52,253 nt of DNA. Origin: Butyrivibrio sp. Its GTDB lineage: Bacteria; Bacillota; Clostridia; Lachnospirales; Lachnospiraceae. The position numbers and the translations under genes are program-made. The DNA lies in assembly GCA_014799955.1 (NCBI GenBank), contig JAAVHB010000054.1, forward strand, positions 1-52,253, written 5' to 3'. The notes beneath the pieces are model-generated. The model saw only the letters and a program-made list of their open reading frames with translations. It had not been told where the DNA came from and searched no databases. This document shows, piece after piece, positions 1-8,713 of the stretch (positions are counted from its first letter, which is position 1; each line of letters starts with the position of its first letter).

Positions 1-263
1 AGTCTTCTGCGTATATTGTCCTGAAAACAGAAAATTTCGTAAACACATATGGCTACCGGAAAAGCAATATCACACGAAAGCCGTATGCCTATTTTTATTA
101 CAACTCTTAACACGGTATATATAAACAATAGCAATAACATTGCCGGAAAAACCGAAATCGTTTTCTGCTTTATATTTTTCTGTTTGTACGTTAATCCCAA
201 GGTCAGCATTGTACCGATACAAACAGCCCTTACAGCGACAAATATATACTCTAACACAAGCAT
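1..263 (-). CDS. Membrane protein N-terminus, probable sensor kinase of the LytTR pair (cut by window edge)
   Basis: An open frame starts with ATG at 263 and runs off the left edge without a stop, giving about 87 residues. It is strongly hydrophobic, with two or three probable membrane segments separated by short basic loops. It begins 9 bases after the stop of the LytTR response regulator on the same strand, preceded by a GAGGAT ribosome site; an in-frame GTG at 271 is an alternative start. Position and topology fit the multi-pass sensor half of an AgrC- or GHKL-type histidine kinase. No kinase motif is inside the window, so the function is inferred from the neighbour only. Confidence 0.55.
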   Translation of the reverse strand, partial: MLVLEYIFVAVRAVCIGTMLTLGLTYKQKNIKQKTISVFPAMLLLLFIYTVLRVVIKIGIRLSCDIAFPVAICVYEIFCFQDNIRRR

Positions 264-272
264 AAAGATCAC

Positions 273-998
273 TTATCCTCTTTTGTCATTTACACAGCTT
301 TCAATGTATTTCATATACCGTTCCAGAAAAACACTGTACTTAGCTCTGCTGATTGGTACGATTACTCCCGAAAACATTTCTGCTTCCTTTTTTCCGATAC
401 GCTTAATATAATCCATATTTACCCAAAACGATTTATGACATTCTGCAAAATTAGGAGGAAGCTCCTCCTTTAACTCATTCAGAGTTCCCATATAGCTGTA
501 TTCCTCATTGATACAGTGAATGATTACCTTTCGCAGCTCGCTTGACAGCCAGACAATATCGCTGTACGGAACCGAACACACGCCATCCCTTTTTTTGATT
601 ATAAGCTTTTGTTTATGCGCTTTATCTATAGCTTTCGCTGCCAAATCCAGCATGGCATATAACATTTTTTCATCCACAGGTTTAACCAGATATCCGCACA
701 GATTAGACGGCGTTAAAAAAATCCGCTGAGAAAATTTATCATTATAACCAGTAACATAAATAATCTTTGTATTAATATTTTTATTAAGCAGTCGATTGGC
801 AAAATCGATGCCCATCTGCGCTCCGCCCCAATCAATATCCATTAATACAACATCATATACACATTCACATACAACAGCATTCCAAAATTGTTCTAATTTA
901 TTGTAATAATCTGCCACAATAATATCAACTCGTTTTTCCAGCATATCCTTCAATATAACTAATTCATTTACATTATCATCGCAAACAGCAATCTTCAT
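273..998 (-). CDS. LytTR-family response regulator
   Basis: This 241-residue protein has an N-terminal receiver domain (about 1-120) with the acidic pair DD at 7-8 and the phosphoacceptor Asp54 in VVLMDID. A LytTR DNA-binding domain follows (about 135-235), recognisable by the YSDIVWLSS strand and the FxECHKSFWVNMDYI stretch. The family (AgrA, ComE, VirR) binds paired direct repeats and often controls peptide signalling, bacteriocin or cell-surface genes. It is transcribed from its own promoter, divergent from the pyridoxamine kinase gene, and leads into a membrane protein that is probably its cognate kinase. Targets cannot be read from this window. Confidence 0.9.
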   Translation of the reverse strand: MKIAVCDDNVNELVILKDMLEKRVDIIVADYYNKLEQFWNAVVCECVYDVVLMDIDWGGAQMGIDFANRLLNKNINTKIIYVTGYNDKFSQRIFLTPSNLCGYLVKPVDEKMLYAMLDLAAKAIDKAHKQKLIIKKRDGVCSVPYSDIVWLSSELRKVIIHCINEEYSYMGTLNELKEELPPNFAECHKSFWVNMDYIKRIGKKEAEMFSGVIVPISRAKYSVFLERYMKYIESCVNDKRG

Positions 999-1031
999 CT
1001 TATGTCTCCTTAATCATATCTATTTCAATAT

Positions 1032-1060
1032 TCTATAGTACACCCCCTCTGATTTGTCAA
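1032..1060 (-). promoter_or_regulatory. Sigma-A-type promoter of the LytTR operon
   Basis: Read on the minus strand, TTGACA (1060-1055) and TATAGA (1037-1032) are separated by 17 bases, 34 bases before the response regulator start. The -35 hexamer is perfect. An AAGGAG ribosome site lies just before the start codon. Confidence 0.6.
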
Positions 1061-1150
1061 GTTCAATTTTACTTGCAGTGTATCTTTTATTACACATTGT
1101 TTCACATCTTGATTCCGTCTGGTATGCCCCCATTTAATCAAACTGGCTAT

Positions 1151-1179
1151 TTTACATATTCCAATTTCTGTGCTATGAT
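1151..1179 (+). promoter_or_regulatory. Promoter of the pyridoxamine kinase gene
   Basis: TTTACA (1151-1156) and TATGAT (1174-1179) are spaced by 17 bases. The expected transcription start (about 1186) falls within one or two bases of the ATG at 1188, so the mRNA would be nearly leaderless. No Shine-Dalgarno sequence is visible before either candidate ATG (1188, 1194). Confidence 0.5.
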
Positions 1180-1187
1180 TATTTACT

Positions 1188-2027
1188 ATGAATATGACAA
1201 ATCATAATAAACAGAAAAAAATAGCGGTTATCAACGATTACACGGGCTTCGGACGGTGCTCGCTCGCCGTTGCGATGCCGATAATTTCACAGCTTCGGAT
1301 TCAGTGCTGTCCGGTGCCGACCTCGATTTTTTCCGACCACACGGGGTTTGAATCGTATTTTTTTGACGATTACACCGATAAAATGCAGGCTTACATCGAC
1401 GAGTGGGCAAAGCTGGGGCTTCGCTTCAACGGAATTCTGACGGGATTTTTGGGCTCCGCGGGGCAGATTGAGACCGTGCGCAGATTTATAGAGGATTTTG
1501 GGGACGGGGATACAAAAGTTATAATAGACCCCGTGATGGGCGACAACGGAAAGCCCTACCCCACCTATACCTCGGATATGTGCGAGCGCATGAAGGAGCT
1601 GGTATGCCACGCGGATATACTCACGCCGAACCTGACGGAGGCGTGCATACTCACGGATACGCCGTATACGCCGGAAAGCTTTACCGCCGCCGACTACCGC
1701 ACACTTTCCCGAAAGCTGCTTGACACGGGCGCCGAAAAAATCGTGATTTCGGGCATAAGCATGGGCTCGTTCATTGCAAACGCCATATGCGAGCGCGGCA
1801 AGGAGCCACTGCTTCTTAAGCAGAAGCGAATAGGTCATGAGCGTTCCGGAACCGGGGACGTATTTTCCGCGATAATCGCCGCCGAAAGCGTCCGTGGAAC
1901 GGATTTTGTACAGTCCGTCCGCAAGGCGTCCGAGTTCGTCAAAAAATGCATACGGGTTACGGAGGAATTTGACATACCGCCCACCGACGGAGTATGCTTT
2001 GAAGAGGTTTTGCATGAATTAAAATAA
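1188..2027 (+). CDS. pdxK: Pyridoxamine/pyridoxal kinase
   Basis: A 279-residue member of the ribokinase-like PfkB superfamily, PdxK/PdxY branch, which phosphorylates pyridoxal or pyridoxamine in vitamin B6 salvage. The N-terminal strand with NDYTGFGRCSL, the DPVMGDNG segment and the C-terminal GTGDVFSA anion-hole motif with its catalytic Asp are all present, and length is normal for the family. It is followed after 17 bases by a radical SAM gene on the same strand, so the two are probably co-transcribed. The start lacks a ribosome site and lies almost at the predicted transcription start. PdxK and PdxY specificity cannot be separated here. Confidence 0.9.
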   Translation: MNMTNHNKQKKIAVINDYTGFGRCSLAVAMPIISQLRIQCCPVPTSIFSDHTGFESYFFDDYTDKMQAYIDEWAKLGLRFNGILTGFLGSAGQIETVRRFIEDFGDGDTKVIIDPVMGDNGKPYPTYTSDMCERMKELVCHADILTPNLTEACILTDTPYTPESFTAADYRTLSRKLLDTGAEKIVISGISMGSFIANAICERGKEPLLLKQKRIGHERSGTGDVFSAIIAAESVRGTDFVQSVRKASEFVKKCIRVTEEFDIPPTDGVCFEEVLHELK

Positions 2028-2044
2028 TACAAGGAGATTAAGAA

Positions 2045-2647
2045 ATGACTATTTTATATAAAGTACACGACAATCTGTACGTCAACCTTACCAACAAATG
2101 CCCCTGCGCCTGCACCTTCTGTCTGCGCCAGACAAGGGACAGCATGGAGAATTCCGGCACACTGTGGCTTGAGCGTGAGCCGTCAATCGAGGAAATCATC
2201 GCGGATTTTGCGAATTTCAATATGGACGAATTTAACGAGGTGGTGTTCTGCGGCTTCGGTGAGCCAACCGAAAGAATCGGCGCTGTTTTGCAGGTGGCGC
2301 GGTATGTAAAGGACACATACGGCAAAAAAACAAGAATCAACACCAACGGTCTCGGAAACCTCGTAAACGGCAGGGACATATGCCCCGATATGGAGGGACT
2401 TATCGACACCGTATCGATAAGCCTTAACACGCCGAACAAGGAACGCTACTACGAGCTGACGCGCAGCCGCTTCGGCATAGGCTCCTTTGACGCGATGCTT
2501 GATTTTGCAAAAAGCGCGGTAAAATATGTTCCGAACGTGGTCATGACCACCGTCGCGACCACCATCTCTCCCGAAGAGGAGGAAGAATGCCGCAAAATAA
2601 GCGAGCAAATCGGCGCAAAATACCGAATCCGCCCGTGGGAGGATTAA
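2045..2647 (+). CDS. TatD-associated radical SAM protein
   Basis: A 200-residue radical SAM protein. The CX3CX2C cluster motif lies near the N-terminus in NKCPCACTFC and should hold a 4Fe-4S cluster that cleaves S-adenosylmethionine. A second conserved block, FCGFGEPTER, corresponds to the SAM-binding GGE-type motif. The protein matches the small family (TIGR04038-like) usually found beside tatD nuclease genes in Firmicutes and ends with the RPWED tail I associate with it. The substrate is unknown. Here it follows pdxK instead of tatD. An AAGGAG ribosome site precedes the start. It converges on the lipoprotein gene with only 10 bases between stops and no evident terminator. Confidence 0.85.
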   Translation: MTILYKVHDNLYVNLTNKCPCACTFCLRQTRDSMENSGTLWLEREPSIEEIIADFANFNMDEFNEVVFCGFGEPTERIGAVLQVARYVKDTYGKKTRINTNGLGNLVNGRDICPDMEGLIDTVSISLNTPNKERYYELTRSRFGIGSFDAMLDFAKSAVKYVPNVVMTTVATTISPEEEEECRKISEQIGAKYRIRPWED

Positions 2648-2657
2648 TGCTTAAAAT

Positions 2658-3194
2658 TTATCTGAAGGTCACCTGAGCGCTTCCGCTGCCGAGCGCGGCG
2701 GCAAGTCCCTCGGGATTTTCTATACATCCAATCGGCGTATAGCTGTAAACGGTTGAAAAGCTCTCATAAAACAGCACCAGACAGCTGTCGCCGTACAGCA
2801 TTATATCTCCCGCATGAATTCCGGACGGTACTCTTGAATCAACTGGCAAAGAATCGGGAAGGTAATAATACTTTTCGTTGCCGTTAAGCTCACTCATATC
2901 CAAAGTCATCGGCAGCCGCTCCCTGAATGCTCTCGCGGTTTCATTATCGTAAAGCTCTGCCGTAAAAATCTGATTTCCGACTGCAATTTCTATTGAAAGC
3001 ATATTTTTCTCCTCACTTACTGTTTCAGTTTTGGTTTCCAAAACCGCTTTCGTTGCCTCCTCCGTAATTTCAGCGCTGCCGCTTTGATTTTCCGAATCCG
3101 ACACAGGCGGGTTCTCTCCCGTTCCGCTCTTTGCGCAGGCAGAAAATGAAATAAGTGCAATAATAATTCCCGATAATAAATAAATTTTTCTCAT
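2658..3194 (-). CDS. Lipoprotein with cyclophilin-like domain
   Basis: A 178-residue protein with a lipoprotein signal peptide: short basic start, hydrophobic stretch and lipobox SFSAC around residue 20. A low-complexity Ser/Glu/Thr linker runs to about residue 63. The C-terminal domain (about 65-178) resembles the cyclophilin-like fold family (PF18050 type), seen in the strand IEIAVGNQIFTAELYDN, the PMTLDMSELNGNEKYYYLP block and the GDIMLYGDSCLVLFY block. Proteins of this fold are not established peptidyl-prolyl isomerases. It starts 3 bases after the membrane protein gene and is probably the last gene of the leuB-ilvD-ilvB transcript. Confidence 0.75.
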   Translation of the reverse strand: MRKIYLLSGIIIALISFSACAKSGTGENPPVSDSENQSGSAEITEEATKAVLETKTETVSEEKNMLSIEIAVGNQIFTAELYDNETARAFRERLPMTLDMSELNGNEKYYYLPDSLPVDSRVPSGIHAGDIMLYGDSCLVLFYESFSTVYSYTPIGCIENPEGLAAALGSGSAQVTFR

Positions 3195-3197
3195 TTT

Positions 3198-5291
3198 TTA
3201 CCTCCAGAATTCCCACAGTCTTCCGAAAGAAAGCAGCGCCTGTCTGCCCTCCGAGGTCAGACTTCCGCCAAGCACCCACATAATCGTCTGCGACACCACA
3301 AGCGCGCCGCATATAACACAGGACAGCGCCATGAGCCTGTTCAGATGCTTTTTTATACTCTCCCCCGCCCTGTTGTAAATCATAAAGGCGATTATAAGCG
3401 CGCCCGTAAGAAGCTGCCACGTGAAATCCACACAGTAACGAGCGCCGTAGCCGCTCTCCCATATTGAGGCGATTATCACCGCCGGAGCGAGCAGACATGA
3501 AACTACGATTATCAGAGTGTACAGCTTCTTTTCCTTACAGCCGCTCAATCGGTACGCTTTAAAGCCGTATCCGTAGGAAAAAAGCGGCAGAGCCTTCCAA
3601 AGCAAACCTATCGCGGTTGCCGTCGCGATAAAATAATATCCGTTCGGATGAAACGTATCTACCGACGACGGTATTATAAACGGAAAATCCTGACTGAACG
3701 AGGGAAACGCCAAAAGGTAATTCCAAAAGCCGATTGCGGCAAAATGAGTATGGTATTCCGCTCTCGTAAAATCGTTTATGGTCAGTGAATACTGTATACC
3801 GAAATCTAAAAACGAGCCGAAGCGCGCGTAATTGTAATACATCTGGAAACCGCCGAATATCACAAACGGCAGCATGGCGCACAGCCAGTAGGGGACATAG
3901 TATTTTGCCTTACTGCCGCCCTCATAGAGGCTTCTTTTTCGCTTGAAGCCGGCGTATACAAAAATAAGCGCCGCAATGCAGTACACTGCCAAAGTCGGTC
4001 TTGACAGCACGCCGAGACTTAAGAAAGCCGTAGCCGCCGCAAGCCTTGCGTTGCTTATTTTTCCTTCTCCCACCACATTGGAGCTTATCAGGAAATAAGC
4101 CCCCGCAGTCACGCACGCAAAGCCGCAGGTCTGCGCGATTTCATAAAAATTTTTAAGATTGAAGCAGAACCAGATTCCGCTTACAAGCTGCGACATAAGA
4201 AGCCCCATCAGCACAAGGGACGACCTTGTTTTTCCCATAAATTTGCGCATAATACAAAGATATACCTTTGTAAGGAAAAATATCCCGATACAGCCGAACA
4301 GCCAGATTGCCCATACGGACGGAAAATAACAGCCCGTAAGCTTATGATACGGCAAAAACAGAGTAAGCACCGGAGCCACGCCGTAATATGAATAATATTT
4401 GCCGTTGTAAAGCAGATGGTCCCACGGATAGCTTCCTATATCGCCTCGCTGGCTCCAATCATACGGATTGTCGAGCTTTAAAAGCTCCTCGTTCATATCT
4501 ATAAGCAAATCGGCGCGCCCCGCCTCAAAGGCGTCCACAATTTCCTGCGTAATCTGGTTTCCCGATTTTGAGGTAAAATCATCCGCAAGTGTATTGCCTG
4601 AGGTCGCCCACCTCACCGAATTGGTAAGCATAAGCGCCGTGAGTATCAGCACAGCCGTAAGCGCATACGCGCATATTTTTACACAGCCTTCATTCTCCTC
4701 AAACGGCATCTTAAAAATCCGTGACGCCGTCATCATATATATGAAAAGAATTCCAATCCATATCAAAAATACTCTGACAAAGGAAAAATGAATCCCGACA
4801 GGCTTGTTAAGCCTTATCTCCGATATTCCTACGGCGCAGTTTTCCTTTACCGAAAAGGTAAACCTAAGCTTATGCACGTTTCCGGAAAAATTACAGGGAA
4901 TAAGGCAGGTTTTTTTATTGCCCTTGATGATGTCGAACTCGGCAATTCCGTATCTGTACGCCGCGTTCGTATCGTCGGCGGCGTCCACGCTTATATGAAG
5001 AGTGTCAAGCCCCATAATGCTGACGTCAAGCGCAATCGTCCCGACGGGCATATTCACATCCTTGAATTCGATGACCGTTTTCCCCTCTCCGGTGCTGCAC
5101 ATACTGTCGCAATCAAAATTTACCGTCTGTGCCTGCGCAAAAGGAAGGGCGGTTTCCTCGTAATCCCGCCCCCAAAGATGCATAAAATTCATATTAAAGA
5201 TAAAAATTTCCGCCAGAACGCACGCCGCAAGGCTGCATACCGCAAAAACCGCGCTTTTCGGCATTTTACCGAAAAAAGAACTCCCCTTCAT
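3198..5291 (-). CDS. Large polytopic membrane protein, function unknown
   Basis: A 697-residue integral membrane protein. One N-terminal membrane segment (about 12-35) is followed by an extracytoplasmic beta-rich domain (about 50-165), then about ten further hydrophobic segments. A large loop after the third segment (about 230-300) is rich in aromatic and acidic residues, including YDWSQRGD and YYSYYGVAP. The topology, one outer domain and a long first loop, resembles GT-C glycosyltransferases that use lipid-linked sugars, but no diagnostic motif was identified. It starts 21 bases downstream of ilvB, suggesting co-transcription with branched-chain amino acid genes, for which no functional link is known to me. 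Confidence 0.7.
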   Translation of the reverse strand: MKGSSFFGKMPKSAVFAVCSLAACVLAEIFIFNMNFMHLWGRDYEETALPFAQAQTVNFDCDSMCSTGEGKTVIEFKDVNMPVGTIALDVSIMGLDTLHISVDAADDTNAAYRYGIAEFDIIKGNKKTCLIPCNFSGNVHKLRFTFSVKENCAVGISEIRLNKPVGIHFSFVRVFLIWIGILFIYMMTASRIFKMPFEENEGCVKICAYALTAVLILTALMLTNSVRWATSGNTLADDFTSKSGNQITQEIVDAFEAGRADLLIDMNEELLKLDNPYDWSQRGDIGSYPWDHLLYNGKYYSYYGVAPVLTLFLPYHKLTGCYFPSVWAIWLFGCIGIFFLTKVYLCIMRKFMGKTRSSLVLMGLLMSQLVSGIWFCFNLKNFYEIAQTCGFACVTAGAYFLISSNVVGEGKISNARLAAATAFLSLGVLSRPTLAVYCIAALIFVYAGFKRKRSLYEGGSKAKYYVPYWLCAMLPFVIFGGFQMYYNYARFGSFLDFGIQYSLTINDFTRAEYHTHFAAIGFWNYLLAFPSFSQDFPFIIPSSVDTFHPNGYYFIATATAIGLLWKALPLFSYGYGFKAYRLSGCKEKKLYTLIIVVSCLLAPAVIIASIWESGYGARYCVDFTWQLLTGALIIAFMIYNRAGESIKKHLNRLMALSCVICGALVVSQTIMWVLGGSLTSEGRQALLSFGRLWEFWR

Positions 5292-5312
5292 ACACAGGCT
5301 CCTCTTTAATTT

Positions 5313-6977
5313 CTAAATATCGTCAAAGGTGTCTGCCAAAGACGCCCCCGGTGAAACCATCGGCATTACCTTATCGTCTTTTTCAATCACGCAGTCGATA
5401 AGGCACGGAATATTAAGCTCTATCGCCTCCCGAAGCGCCGGCTCAAATTCCTCGGCGCAGGTCACGCGAAACGCTTTCGCTCCCATCGCCTCGGCAAGCT
5501 TTACATAGTCCACACCGTCGTTTAAAACCGTATACGAATAACGCTCGCCGTAATAAAGCGTCTGCCACTGGCGAACCATTCCGAGAACATGATTGTTCAC
5601 CACTATTTCGATAATCGGTATATTGTGTCTTACCGCCGTCGCAAGCTCGTTCATATTCATTCTGAAGCACCCGTCGCCCGCGACATTTACGACAATTTTA
5701 TCCTTTCGTCCCATTTTTGCGCCGATTGCGGCTCCGAGACCGTATCCCATGGTTCCCAAGCCTCCGGAGGTTATGAGCGTGCGGGGCTCGCTGTATTTAT
5801 AATACTGAGCCGTCCACATCTGATGCTGTCCGACCTCAGTCGTGATAAGAGCGTCGCCCTTTGTCACCTCATAAAGCTTTTCAGCTATATAGGGACCGGT
5901 AAGCTTGCCCGTATCGTATTTAAGCGGATAGGAAGCCTTCATCTGAGCTATATGCTTCTGCCACTCCTCATGCTTAAAGCTCTCCAGATTTGTATTGAGG
6001 GCACGCAGTATATCCTTTATATCGCCTATAACGCACGCGTCAACACGGATATTTTTGTTTATTTCGGCAGGGTCCACGTCAAGCTGGAGTATTTTTGCGT
6101 TGGGAGCAAATTTTGCCGTATCTCCTGTTACGCGGTCGGAAAATCTCGCGCCGACAACGATTAAAAGGTCACACTCCATTACCCCGAAGTTCGAGGTTTT
6201 GGTGCCGTGCATTCCCAGCATTCCGGTGTAATTGTCCTTTCTTCCGTCGTACGCACCCTTGCCCATCAGGGAATCCGCCACCGGAGCGTCGATTTTGTCA
6301 ACAAACTCGGCAAGCTCCGCGCTCGCTCCCGCGATAACCGCCCCGCCGCCTACAAAAACAAAGGGCTTTTCGGATTTTTTAATCATGTCAACGGCAATGT
6401 CTATTGCCTCGGGCGTAATGCCGGACTTGTCCCTTGTTATTTTAAGCGGAGCCTTGGCAATGTATTCCGCGGTCTGAGCCGTCACGTCCTTGGGTATATC
6501 CACAAGCACGGGTCCCGGTCTGCCGCTCGCCGCAATCCTGAAAGCGTCCCTGATAATATCCGCAAGAGAGGAAACGTCCTTGACGATATAATTATGCTTG
6601 GTAATCGGAAGCGTAACTCCGACTATATCGATCTCCTGAAAGCTGTCCTTCCCGAGGAGAGGCACCCCGACATTGCAGGTAATCGCAACAATCGGTACGG
6701 AATCCATATAAGCCGTGGCGATTCCCGTAACGAGATTGGTCGCTCCGGGGCCCGAGGTAGCAAGGCATACCCCGACCTTTCCCGTGGCTCTGGCGTAACC
6801 GTCAGCGGCGTGCGCCGCGCCCTGCTCATGCGATGTCAAAATGTGATTTATTTCCGAAGAATGCTTGTAAAGCTCGTCATAGACATTTAAAATCGCGCCT
6901 CCGGGATAACCGAAAACGGTATCTACGCCCTGCTCCTTCAAACATTCAATTAAAATCTGTGAACCTGTAAGCTGCAT
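5313..6977 (-). CDS. ilvB: Acetolactate synthase, large (catalytic) subunit
   Basis: A 554-residue thiamin-diphosphate enzyme that makes acetolactate or acetohydroxybutyrate, the first common step of valine, leucine and isoleucine synthesis. The N-terminal FGYPGGAIL block contains the glycine-rich turn, the catalytic Glu lies in TSHEQGAAHAADGYAR, and the C-terminal domain has the GDGCFRMNMNEL thiamin diphosphate/Mg motif. The frame is open 53 codons further upstream, but that stretch is the spacer hairpin after ilvD; ATG 6977 has a good AGGAG site and matches the family N-terminus. No ilvN regulatory subunit gene is nearby, so it must be elsewhere or absent. Confidence 0.95.
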   Translation of the reverse strand: MQLTGSQILIECLKEQGVDTVFGYPGGAILNVYDELYKHSSEINHILTSHEQGAAHAADGYARATGKVGVCLATSGPGATNLVTGIATAYMDSVPIVAITCNVGVPLLGKDSFQEIDIVGVTLPITKHNYIVKDVSSLADIIRDAFRIAASGRPGPVLVDIPKDVTAQTAEYIAKAPLKITRDKSGITPEAIDIAVDMIKKSEKPFVFVGGGAVIAGASAELAEFVDKIDAPVADSLMGKGAYDGRKDNYTGMLGMHGTKTSNFGVMECDLLIVVGARFSDRVTGDTAKFAPNAKILQLDVDPAEINKNIRVDACVIGDIKDILRALNTNLESFKHEEWQKHIAQMKASYPLKYDTGKLTGPYIAEKLYEVTKGDALITTEVGQHQMWTAQYYKYSEPRTLITSGGLGTMGYGLGAAIGAKMGRKDKIVVNVAGDGCFRMNMNELATAVRHNIPIIEIVVNNHVLGMVRQWQTLYYGERYSYTVLNDGVDYVKLAEAMGAKAFRVTCAEEFEPALREAIELNIPCLIDCVIEKDDKVMPMVSPGASLADTFDDI

Positions 6978-6994
6978 ATTCTTTCTCCTGACAT

Positions 6995-7023
6995 TCCCGC
7001 GAGGCTTGGAAAGCCGAACGGGA
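6995..7023 (-). repeat. Family B hairpin repeat, copy 1 (ilvD-ilvB spacer)
   Basis: A dyad with outer stem TCCCG/CGGGA, a 3x3 internal loop (TTC/TCG on the minus strand), inner stem GGCTT/AAGCC and a 3-base loop. It sits in the 59-base spacer between ilvD and ilvB, ending 9 bases before the ilvB ribosome site. The outer stem and internal loop match the copies at 34433 and 49608 exactly, whereas the inner stem differs but keeps pairing. It may act on transcript stability or relative expression of ilvB; that is inference. Confidence 0.75.
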
Positions 7024-7036
7024 CTTTCCTTTAACT

Positions 7037-8701
7037 CTACTTTATTTCCAAAACTGCGCCCTTGTCCGCCGACGTTACCATTTTGGCATATCGCGCAAGA
7101 TAGCCCGTCGTTACCTTCGGCTCTCTGGGCTGCCATTTTGCCCTGCGCTCCTCGAGCGTCTTTTCGTCAAGCTTTACGTTTATCGTATTGGCAGGTATAT
7201 CAATGCTTATGATGTCGCCCTCCTCAATGAGCGCGATAGGACCGCCTACTGCCGCCTCGGGTGAAACATGCCCGATTGACGCGCCTCTTGACGCACCGGA
7301 GAAGCGTCCGTCCGTTATAAGCGCAACGCTTGAGCCAAGCCCCATACCCGCAATAGCTGAGGTGGGATTAAGCATCTCCCTCATACCGGGACCGCCCTTG
7401 GGTCCTTCATATCTTATTACAACCACGTCTCCCGATACGATTTTGCCGCCCTTTATCGCGTCAATAGCATCCTCCTCACAGTCAAATACTCTCGCGGGTC
7501 CTTCATGCACAAGCATCTCCTGCACTACCGCCGAGCGTTTTACAACGCAGGAATCGGGAGCTATGTTGCCGCGCAGAACCGCAATTCCGCCTGTTTCGCT
7601 GTAGGGATTTTCTATCGGTCTTATGACCTCGGTATTTTTATTTATGCAACCCTTGATATTTTCACCCACGGTTTCACCCGTCGCAGTTATTAAGTCAAGA
7701 TTTAACAAATTTTTCTTGGAAAGCTCGTTCATGACCGCGTAAATGCCGCCCGCCTCGTTAAGCTCTTCCATATAGGTATGTCCTGCCGGAGCAAGATGAC
7801 AGAGATTCGGCGTTCTCGCGCTTATCTCATTCGCAATATCAAGATTGAGCGAAACTCCAGCCTCCCTCGCGATTGCGGGAAGGTGAAGCATCGTATTTGT
7901 AGAGCAGCCAAGCGCCATGTCAACCGTAAGGGCGTTCATGAACGCCTTCTCGGTCATGATGTCAAGGGGTCTGATATTTTTTTCAAGAAGCTCCATAACC
8001 TTCATGCCCGCATGCTTCGCAAGCTTGATTCTGTCCGAATAAACGGCGGGAATCGTGCCGTTGCCCTTAAGTCCCATACCGATTGCCTCGGTAAGGCAGT
8101 TCATGCTGTTAGCGGTGTACATTCCCGAGCAGGAGCCACAGGTGGGGCAGGCGTTATTCTCGTATTCGTCAAGCTCCTCTGCCGTTATTTTACCCGCGGA
8201 GTACGCTCCTACCGCCTCGAACATACTTGAAAGGCTGGTCTTGCAGCCCTTGACATGGCCCGCAAGCATCGGTCCGCCGCTTACGAATACGGTGGGGACG
8301 TTGATTCTTGCCGCCGCCATAAGAAGCCCCGGCACGTTTTTGTCACAGTTTGGAACCATTACAAGCGCGTCAAACTGGTGTGCCGTCGCAAGGCATTCGG
8401 TGGAATCCGCAATCAAATCTCTGGTAACGAGGGAATATTTCATCCCCACATGTCCCATTGCGATTCCGTCACATACGGCGATTGCCGGAACTACTATCGG
8501 CGTTCCTCCCGCCATTGCTACGCCTAGCTTTACAGCCTCGACAATTTTATCAAGATTCATATGTCCCGGAATGATTTCACTCTGTGAGCTTACAATTCCT
8601 ACAAGCGGCTTTGACAATTCCTCCTTGGTAAGACCGAGAGCGTTGAACAAAGACCTGTGCGGAGCCTGAGCGGCTCCTGCTTTAACCGCATCACTTTTCA
8701 T
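7037..8701 (-). CDS. ilvD: Dihydroxyacid dehydratase
   Basis: A 554-residue IlvD/Edd-family enzyme that dehydrates 2,3-dihydroxy acids to 2-oxo acids in valine and isoleucine synthesis. Cysteines of the iron-sulfur site are in NCDKNVPG and in [16 protein letters not shown], and the C-terminal [11 protein letters not shown] block is complete. ATG 8701 is chosen over an in-frame GTG at 8710 because AAGGTG lies at ideal distance from 8701. It begins 12 bases after leuB and is followed by the family B hairpin and ilvB, so the three form one biosynthetic operon. Confidence 0.96.
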   Translation of the reverse strand: MKSDAVKAGAAQAPHRSLFNALGLTKEELSKPLVGIVSSQSEIIPGHMNLDKIVEAVKLGVAMAGGTPIVVPAIAVCDGIAMGHVGMKYSLVTRDLIADSTECLATAHQFDALVMVPNCDKNVPGLLMAAARINVPTVFVSGGPMLAGHVKGCKTSLSSMFEAVGAYSAGKITAEELDEYENNACPTCGSCSGMYTANSMNCLTEAIGMGLKGNGTIPAVYSDRIKLAKHAGMKVMELLEKNIRPLDIMTEKAFMNALTVDMALGCSTNTMLHLPAIAREAGVSLNLDIANEISARTPNLCHLAPAGHTYMEELNEAGGIYAVMNELSKKNLLNLDLITATGETVGENIKGCINKNTEVIRPIENPYSETGGIAVLRGNIAPDSCVVKRSAVVQEMLVHEGPARVFDCEEDAIDAIKGGKIVSGDVVVIRYEGPKGGPGMREMLNPTSAIAGMGLGSSVALITDGRFSGASRGASIGHVSPEAAVGGPIALIEEGDIISIDIPANTINVKLDEKTLEERRAKWQPREPKVTTGYLARYAKMVTSADKGAVLEIK

Positions 8702-8713
8702 TATAATCACCTT

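Noticed and set aside
6978-7136. Extended N-terminus of ilvB by 53 codons
   Set aside because: The extra codons overlap the ilvD 3' end and run through the family B hairpin; ATG 6977 has the ribosome site and the family-typical start.
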